DNA from: Geopsychrobacter sp.
GTDB taxonomy: Bacteria > Desulfobacterota > Desulfuromonadia > Desulfuromonadales > Geopsychrobacteraceae
NCBI GenBank assembly: GCA_021647445.1
Contig: JAKIUS010000145.1
Location: 1 to 5,304, forward strand
DNA length: 5,304 bases
Reading direction: 5' to 3'
The position numbers and the translations under genes are program-made. Shown piece after piece: positions 1 through 3,994 of the stretch. Position 1 is the stretch's first letter; each line of letters starts with the position of its first letter. The notes under the pieces are model-generated. The model saw nothing but the letters and a program-made list of their open reading frames with translations. It was not told where the DNA came from and did no database searches.

Positions 1-76
1 GCAGGGCCTTGACGACTTCGCCGAGCTCGGCGCGCACCGCCTGAATCGTATCTGCTTGTGTACATGGATCCGCCAT
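1..76 (-). CDS. Start of a small phage protein, truncated by left edge
   Basis: An ATG at 76 abuts the TAA of the previous gene (TAAATG) and has GGGGAG (85-90) eight bases upstream. The frame stays open to base 1, giving 25 residues that begin MADPCTQADTIQAV and continue as a charged helix (RAELGEVVKAL). Short phage proteins with a Cys-Thr start and a predicted coiled coil are common in tail and lysis regions, but too little is visible to name this one. Confidence 0.6.
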   Translation of the reverse strand, partial: MADPCTQADTIQAVRAELGEVVKAL

Positions 77-535
77 TTAAGATGCTCCCCAGAGAGTGAC
101 GTATAAAAGGGTGAACTCCATCTCAACAAAACTGTAAAAACCACCTTCACCGGCTTGCTCGATCGTCGCGGAGGACTTAAGCGCTCCGTCGATCCCCTCG
201 ACAAGACCGCCAAGGGTCCGGTCCTGATTGATCACCTGCAGAAAGTCTTGCCGCAGTTTCTGCCCCTGGTCGCCGCGCTCGGTGTCGTTGATAAACCCTT
301 CGAGCTTAATATCCAGATGATGGTTTTCTTCGCCGAGCGATGCCGGTGGATCTCCATCGACGCTGTCGGTCACTTCGCCCGGGTAAAGGATGCTGCAGGG
401 CTTTTGTGGCGGCTCGGTCTGGTATTCCAGATTGAGCCAAGCTTTGTTGCCTGCATCGGTGCGGTAGCCGTTGGCAATAAGGATCTGCGCTTGTAACGCC
501 TGCAGTGCAGTAATAATGTCATCGTAACGGCTCAT
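77..535 (-). CDS. Probable tail terminator / tail completion protein (lambda gpU- or gpZ-like)
   Basis: A 152-residue soluble protein. The N-terminal helix (YDDIITALQALQAQILIANG, 4-23) followed by YRTDAGNKAWLNLEY (24-38), an HLDIKLEGF strand (73-81), a helix (DQGQKLRQDFLQVINQD, 89-105) with TLGGLVEGID (107-116), and a final FVEMEFTLLYVT strand (136-147) give the alpha/beta pattern of phage neck and tail-terminator proteins. These cap the tail tube at its final length and contact the head connector. The start is the ATG at 535, overlapping the stop of the head-tail joining gene as ATGA; the purine-rich GGTGAAAG just upstream is a modest binding site, so coupling is likely. The next gene begins directly after its TAA. 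The alternative is another neck protein of the same size class, such as a tail completion factor. Confidence 0.6.
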   Translation of the reverse strand: MSRYDDIITALQALQAQILIANGYRTDAGNKAWLNLEYQTEPPQKPCSILYPGEVTDSVDGDPPASLGEENHHLDIKLEGFINDTERGDQGQKLRQDFLQVINQDRTLGGLVEGIDGALKSSATIEQAGEGGFYSFVEMEFTLLYVTLWGAS

Positions 536-834
536 GCTTTCACCAGGGCAACAAGGCTGAATCCAGAATCAGACGGAACGGGTTTGCGCCAGATTTTATA
601 ATCAACACCAGCCACCTCTATGCGGTGGGTCTGGTCGTAATTGTCAATGTCAGTGGTCTTGCATTTAAGCGATGGCTTGATGACTAGCTGTTCCATTTCG
701 TTTGGCGATACAAATTCTGTGTTGCGCCGGTAAATTCCCCGGAGCGTGCCGACTTGGCCACCATTCAGCTTTACCGGGCAGGTCACTGCGCCGAAGGCAT
801 CGAGCATTCCATCCAGATCGGTGTCGTCGAACAT
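532..834 (-). CDS. Head-tail joining protein (FII/stopper-like)
   Basis: A 100-residue protein with the pattern of head-tail attachment proteins (lambda FII / head-closure group): an acidic N-terminal helix (FDDTDLDGMLDAFG, 2-15), a beta strand with a basic turn (VGTLRGIYRR, 28-37), LVIKPSLKC (50-58), and a late 'I-x-V-x-G-x-x-Y-x-I' strand (RIEVAGVDYKIW, 71-82) followed by SGFSLVAL. Such proteins plug the portal channel after packaging and give a docking site for the tail. The ATG has AGGAG (841-845) six bases upstream. Its stop overlaps the start of the following gene by four bases (ATGA), typical of paired connector genes. Length and position after the capsid gene fit. Sequence conservation in this family is low, so the call rests on pattern plus position. 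Confidence 0.72.
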   Translation of the reverse strand: MFDDTDLDGMLDAFGAVTCPVKLNGGQVGTLRGIYRRNTEFVSPNEMEQLVIKPSLKCKTTDIDNYDQTHRIEVAGVDYKIWRKPVPSDSGFSLVALVKA

Positions 835-845
835 CGGCTGCTCCT

Positions 846-890
846 AAAAATTGCCCGGCCCCTCAGAGAGAGAGGAGGAAGCCGGGCGAT
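846..890 (-). terminator. Terminator-like hairpin with U5 tract, merging into the next gene's RBS
   Basis: On the minus strand a GCCCGGC/GCCGGGC stem (887-881 with 859-853) is extended by an inner CCTC/GAGG pairing around a CT-rich loop. It is followed by AATTTTT (852-846) and immediately by AGGAG (845-841), the binding site of the head-tail joining gene. A GC stem followed by T5 is the layout of an intrinsic terminator, though the tract is short and the inner stem has a bulge. Essential connector genes follow, so it would have to be leaky or antiterminated and would lower their expression relative to the capsid. Confidence 0.55.
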
Positions 891-902
891 TGCCTATTGG
901 GA

Positions 903-1151
903 TTACTTATCCGCGCCTTCAGACTTGAGAGCTCCGGCAGCTTGCTTCTCACGCTTCGACTTCAACGCGACCGGGCAGGACTCAGCCTTTTTGCAAGCGA
1001 TCAGAAACCCAGCATCAGCCTCGCTGACTTCCTGACCAACGATTAAAACTTCACCCTCGAACGCATCGCGGGACCCGCCAGCAAGGCCGGTGACCACGGT
1101 TGAGCGCTTGATATCTATTGCGAAAATCTTCTTTTTATCTGCCTTAGCCAT
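903..1151 (-). CDS. Small lysine-rich phage head-region protein, function unknown
   Basis: An 82-residue protein that I do not recognise. It starts at an ATG with GGAGGA (1160-1165) eight bases upstream, which supports it as a real gene. The middle (EGEVLIVGQEVSEADAGFLI, 32-51) resembles short phage proteins that have a small beta segment and then a 'V-x-E-x-x-A-x-x-L' helix. The C-terminal third (54-82) is charged and rich in Lys, Ala and Glu, probably flexible. Two cysteines lie at 53 and 59. No signal peptide or membrane segment is seen. It sits directly after the capsid gene, where phages often place decoration or head-completion proteins, but that role is inference from position only. 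It is the only gene here with a hairpin-bearing gap on both sides. Confidence 0.72.
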   Translation of the reverse strand: MAKADKKKIFAIDIKRSTVVTGLAGGSRDAFEGEVLIVGQEVSEADAGFLIACKKAESCPVALKSKREKQAAGALKSEGADK

Positions 1152-1190
1152 CTATCTAATCCTCCGAATGAAGAGTTGTCTTTGAGAGTA

Positions 1191-1226
1191 TCTTGCTGGC
1201 GGGCCGTTGCTGACCCGCCAGCAAGA
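1191..1226 (-). promoter_or_regulatory. Perfect 13-bp hairpin just downstream of the capsid gene
   Basis: Bases 1191-1203 and 1214-1226 are perfect inverted repeats of 13 bp, rich in G and C, around a ten-base loop. The hairpin lies 13 bases past the capsid stop codon and ahead of the 82-residue gene's binding site. Neither strand has a T-run after the stem, so it is not a standard intrinsic terminator. It more likely stabilises the 3' end of the capsid message or slows polymerase or ribosome passage. Confidence 0.7.
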
Positions 1227-1239
1227 CGATCGGGGCTGA

Positions 1240-2655
1240 TTACTTAATCGCGTCTTTGATCGCCGAGAAAGACTCTGGGCGACGGCAGCAGACATCGACC
1301 ATCAGGAAGCTGGTCAACTCGACCATGCCCTGCTTCTTAAGGGTGTAGGGGTCAACGATGATCTCGATCACGCCGAACTCACCGATCACCAGGTCGTTCC
1401 AGTTGCCGAACAGAATCGCGTTTAGATTAGTCCCGATGCCCTTGGTCAAGGTGTTTGGCACCTGGTTGGTTGCCCCGGCTTTGTAGCCGTTCATTTCACC
1501 AAAACCTGTGACACTGCCCTTTTCCCAAACCGGGGTGCCTGTGGTGCCAGAGAACTTTTCGGTAATCTTCAAGCGACCACGAACCCCGGCGTTGGTGAGA
1601 TAGCCGAGGGACCCGAGATCCGCGTTGTCGATAGCGACTTCGCTTTCCATTGCCACGATGTCGAGATAGGTCGGCAGAGCACCATCAGTACCCAGAGAGA
1701 CTAGGCCGATGCCGCTGGTGTTGAGGATGCCAAGAGGCTGGTTACTGGCACCGGTACCGGCCAGGGCAGCCAGGTCAACGCCCAGCGCACCGGTGACGCC
1801 GAGATCGTTGCGCAGCAAGCCTTCCATGTCGAGGGAGGATTGCTGCAACTGTTGACGGGTGACCGCCATGGTGGCCTGTGCCGATTTTGGCGATAGTGCG
1901 ACGGTACCAAAGAAAGAGGCCAGATCGGTTTCGCCGACATTGGCACCAGGGTTTTCAGCAACCCAGGCCAGCACGGCCGCAGCGATCTGCTTGGGGAAGG
2001 TGACATTTCCGGTTAACCCGGAAAGCACCTGAGCGCCCATAGACCGCACCATCATCTTATTGCGGAGGATATCGACCAGCGGCATCAGTGTGGTATCGAC
2101 CACCGCACCACCAGAACCGGATGTCAGGGTGTTGGCCGGAGCACGCTGCATGGGGACCTGACCAGGGGCACGCAAAGACAGCGGAACAAAGATACCGCCA
2201 GTGCTGCGACCGAGCTGCTTGCCTATTTCGTCAGAGACTTCCATCTCAAGACCGCGAGAATCTTCGTTCTCGCCTAACGCGCAGAGGATGGCATTGCGCA
2301 GCGAATATTCGGAATCCTCACGCTCATTCAAATCGACAGCGGCGGGCGCTGGCAGACCGGTCGGATTGACGCGCATCTTACTGAGGATGGCCGCCTGGCA
2401 AGCCTCAACGCTGTCGCCATTGTCGACAAACTGGCGGACCAAATCAGTAACACCAGGAACCTGCCGGAAAGCTTCGCCGACCGCCTGAATCTCGCTGATA
2501 CGGCTGCGCTCTTTTTTGCGCAACGCATCCTCCGCACCACCCGCAGGTGCAGCTGGAGCTATTGGGGCCTGACGCTTCTGGCCCAGCTCGAGATGACGTG
2601 GGCAGGTGCAAGCCCCGCCTTCCAGATCACGGCCACAATGGATACATTTTTCCAT
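1240..2655 (-). CDS. Nested in-frame start: free major capsid protein (471 aa)
   Basis: Inside the fusion gene, codon 199 is an ATG at 2655 with AAGGAG (2664-2669) exactly eight bases upstream, as good a ribosome binding site as any in the window. Starting here gives a 471-residue protein: a short Cys-rich N-terminus, the delta/scaffold-like helical region and the full HK97 capsid fold, without the protease. An HK97-type shell needs hundreds of capsid subunits but far fewer protease molecules, so a second start within one gene would set that ratio. Phage lambda solves a similar problem with Nu3 nested in gene C. The start context is seen directly; its use in the cell is inferred. The alternative is that only the fusion is made and autoproteolysis frees the capsid domain. 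Confidence 0.7.
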   Translation of the reverse strand: MEKCIHCGRDLEGGACTCPRHLELGQKRQAPIAPAAPAGGAEDALRKKERSRISEIQAVGEAFRQVPGVTDLVRQFVDNGDSVEACQAAILSKMRVNPTGLPAPAAVDLNEREDSEYSLRNAILCALGENEDSRGLEMEVSDEIGKQLGRSTGGIFVPLSLRAPGQVPMQRAPANTLTSGSGGAVVDTTLMPLVDILRNKMMVRSMGAQVLSGLTGNVTFPKQIAAAVLAWVAENPGANVGETDLASFFGTVALSPKSAQATMAVTRQQLQQSSLDMEGLLRNDLGVTGALGVDLAALAGTGASNQPLGILNTSGIGLVSLGTDGALPTYLDIVAMESEVAIDNADLGSLGYLTNAGVRGRLKITEKFSGTTGTPVWEKGSVTGFGEMNGYKAGATNQVPNTLTKGIGTNLNAILFGNWNDLVIGEFGVIEIIVDPYTLKKQGMVELTSFLMVDVCCRRPESFSAIKDAIK

Positions 2656-3249
2656 GGTTCTTTCTCCTTTTTTGGGTTCAACAACAGTTGTGTAAATATC
2701 GATTTCGCGGGCCTCGCCATATTCCATAGAGCGACCGACACCGACTGAAACATCTGCAGGGATGGAAACAATGGAGATCTCTAGCGGCTCCCAATCAACC
2801 GCCCGCAGAACGTCGGGTTGCCCGTTTTTACCCTCTTCCTCAAGGATGAAACGCTGCACGTCGTAAGCAAAAGAAACGTTGGCGCGGATACCATCCTGAA
2901 CGTCCTGCCAGATCTCTTGAGCGCGTGTGCTTTTCCCAAAGCGCACCAGAGCACGGCCCATGCGTGTCTGCTCATCGATCCAGGCTTTTTCAATGACGCC
3001 GATCTGATCCCGCGAATTATGGTCCATGAGCAGCGGCCCGGCAGAATTGATGCGGTCCATTCGCACCTCGCCGGCACCATGCCCCAGAACCTCAATCCCG
3101 AACCAGCGGACAACGTCTCTCGTTTCCGACGAGAAACTGATTTCCATGGTTCGTTCTTCTTCGTTGCTGCTTGCCCGGTCAAACTGAAAAGACCTGACCT
3201 GCGGGCCCCTCATCTTGACCTTGCGTTCAAGTTTTCTCAGTTTCGGCAT
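1240..3249 (-). CDS. Prohead protease (HK97 S78 type) fused to HK97-fold major capsid protein
   Basis: A 669-residue two-domain structural protein. Residues about 45-175 are an S78 (HK97 gp4-like) maturation protease: GPLLMDHNSRDQIG (71-84) carries the candidate catalytic His77, NVSFAYD (124-130) the candidate Ser126, and WEPLEISIVSIPAD (153-166) is the conserved closing segment. A possible zinc-binding cluster follows at 202-219, then a Pro/Ala linker. About 233-290 is a charged helical region, likely the scaffold-like delta domain. From about 345 the HK97 capsid fold is clear: STGGIFVP, then VLAWVAENPGAN, VALSPKSAQATMAVTRQQL, GASNQPLGIL, and near the end ILFGNWNDLVIGEFG and IIVDPYTL. The ATG at 3249 has GGGAGGA (3254-3260) four bases upstream, inside the end of the previous gene; that gene's stop is one base away. 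The protease should cut the delta region and itself after assembly; the cleavage site is not visible. Such fusions are known in tailed phages. Met35 (3147) is a weaker alternative start. Confidence 0.93.
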   Translation of the reverse strand: MPKLRKLERKVKMRGPQVRSFQFDRASSNEEERTMEISFSSETRDVVRWFGIEVLGHGAGEVRMDRINSAGPLLMDHNSRDQIGVIEKAWIDEQTRMGRALVRFGKSTRAQEIWQDVQDGIRANVSFAYDVQRFILEEEGKNGQPDVLRAVDWEPLEISIVSIPADVSVGVGRSMEYGEAREIDIYTTVVEPKKGERTMEKCIHCGRDLEGGACTCPRHLELGQKRQAPIAPAAPAGGAEDALRKKERSRISEIQAVGEAFRQVPGVTDLVRQFVDNGDSVEACQAAILSKMRVNPTGLPAPAAVDLNEREDSEYSLRNAILCALGENEDSRGLEMEVSDEIGKQLGRSTGGIFVPLSLRAPGQVPMQRAPANTLTSGSGGAVVDTTLMPLVDILRNKMMVRSMGAQVLSGLTGNVTFPKQIAAAVLAWVAENPGANVGETDLASFFGTVALSPKSAQATMAVTRQQLQQSSLDMEGLLRNDLGVTGALGVDLAALAGTGASNQPLGILNTSGIGLVSLGTDGALPTYLDIVAMESEVAIDNADLGSLGYLTNAGVRGRLKITEKFSGTTGTPVWEKGSVTGFGEMNGYKAGATNQVPNTLTKGIGTNLNAILFGNWNDLVIGEFGVIEIIVDPYTLKKQGMVELTSFLMVDVCCRRPESFSAIKDAIK
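2656..2669 (-). promoter_or_regulatory. Internal ribosome binding site for the capsid-only product
   Basis: On the minus strand AAGGAG is followed by the eight-base spacer AAAGAACC and then ATG, within an A-rich stretch. It falls in the linker between protease and capsid domains, where a new start gives a sensible protein. The matching protein segment (EPKKGERTM, 191-199) has no obvious domain role of its own. Confidence 0.7.
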
Positions 3250-3250
3250 G

Positions 3251-3994
3251 TCATCCTCCCTCTATGGGTTCAAGCGCTGTCAGCTTGTTGTCGTAGTTGG
3301 TGTGCACTTCCATACTGGCCATCATGATTGATGAAACCGCGAACTGCGAAACTTTCACCTGGTCCCCAGTACGGGCGACAGCCTCGAACAGGTCGTCATT
3401 GCTCATGCTTTTTTTTGCATAAAAAAACGGCGATGAAAGCGGCAGCCTGTTTTCAACCGCCTCGATATGCTCCGGCTTTTTGGGTACCAGGATGGCGAAG
3501 GTGTCGCTGCCGCTGATAGTGCCCAGAACCGCCAGCGGATCGTCGTTGGTCAGCTCAACCTTTTTAAGCCCGACGCGCTGCACCGGCAGGCTGTAGAGAA
3601 TGGCCTTCATGTCATGGCCGGTCTTTAAATGATCGTAGGTCGGCGGCTGCTCGGGATCCTTGGCCCTTACGCCGAACTTCTTGACATAAAAAAACCGGTA
3701 GTACAGCTCGGCACCCTCGGTGGCGGTGATCGCCAGGGCGGCTTCAAACGTTTCTGGCGCTGCGGTCCAGTCGAAACCCTTGAGGCGTTTTTTGTCGCCT
3801 GCTGTGTGCGACTTGATGAACGACATCACGGCAAAAGCGGTTTCGTCCTGGATATTTACCTGGTGTGATTTCGGCTTTTTTTTGCCGGGATACAGCGCGA
3901 TAGTGCCGACATCGCCGAACGGCTCAACAATGCGCTTGTACTTGGGCGCGTTTTCGGCGATTTGTTTGGCAATGCCGAGATCTCCGAAAGCCAT
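3251..3994 (-). CDS. Degenerate D12-class (Dam-like) adenine methyltransferase homologue, probably inactive
   Basis: This 247-residue protein lies between portal and prohead protease. It appears to keep the D12 N6-adenine methyltransferase layout without its catalytic residues. The N-terminus (GIAKQIAENAPKYKRIVEPF, 7-26) matches the family's opening up to the SAM-binding EPFxGxG; here it reads EPFGDVG (24-30), with Asp for the first Gly. Next comes VNIQDE (46-51), where the family has an NDI/NDIN-like acidic motif. RVGLKKVELTNDD (140-152) and SDTFAILVPKK (163-173) fit the segment that ends in DTLFYLDPPY in active enzymes. The catalytic DPPY is therefore replaced by VPKK (170-173). Known from the family: DPPY is needed for methyl transfer. 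Inferred: the protein is non-catalytic and perhaps acts as a DNA-binding or structural head factor. The ATG overlaps the portal stop (TGATG), preceded by GAGGGGG. Four homopolymer runs of 7-8 bases lie in the gene. The frame is intact, arguing against a pseudogene. The homology was judged by eye. Confidence 0.65.
   Translation of the reverse strand: MAFGDLGIAKQIAENAPKYKRIVEPFGDVGTIALYPGKKKPKSHQVNIQDETAFAVMSFIKSHTAGDKKRLKGFDWTAAPETFEAALAITATEGAELYYRFFYVKKFGVRAKDPEQPPTYDHLKTGHDMKAILYSLPVQRVGLKKVELTNDDPLAVLGTISGSDTFAILVPKKPEHIEAVENRLPLSSPFFYAKKSMSNDDLFEAVARTGDQVKVSQFAVSSIMMASMEVHTNYDNKLTALEPIEGG

Noticed and set aside
155..496. 113-codon open frame on the plus strand
   Set aside because: Antisense shadow of the probable tail terminator gene; no family resemblance and no convincing ribosome binding site.
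702..1046. Overlapping plus-strand open frames of 93 and 114 codons
   Set aside because: They span two minus-strand genes and the hairpin between them, and the translations are Arg/Ala/Leu-rich as expected for chance frames.
1152..1190. Possible promoter (GATACT as a -10) between capsid and 82-residue genes
   Set aside because: No believable -35 at the right spacing, and the upstream sequence is occupied by the perfect hairpin. The resemblance is too weak to call.
2006..2024. Seven-base inverted repeat with five-base loop
   Set aside because: It lies inside conserved capsid coding sequence (the GLTGNVTFPK region) and is short enough to occur by chance.
2781..3182. Alternative-frame minus-strand open reading frame of 133 codons within the protease region
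   Set aside because: Frame-shifted shadow of the fusion gene; the in-frame product carries the S78 protease motifs.
2818..3327. 169-codon open frame on the plus strand
   Set aside because: It lies antisense to the protease domain and the end of the upstream gene, crosses their boundary, shows no recognisable domain, and its strand has no other genes. The minus-strand frames have clear family motifs and ribosome binding sites.
3251..3994. Calling the methyltransferase-like gene an active DNA methylase or a pseudogene
   Set aside because: The catalytic DPPY is absent, so activity is unlikely. The reading frame, binding site and couplings are intact, so a broken gene is also not supported.
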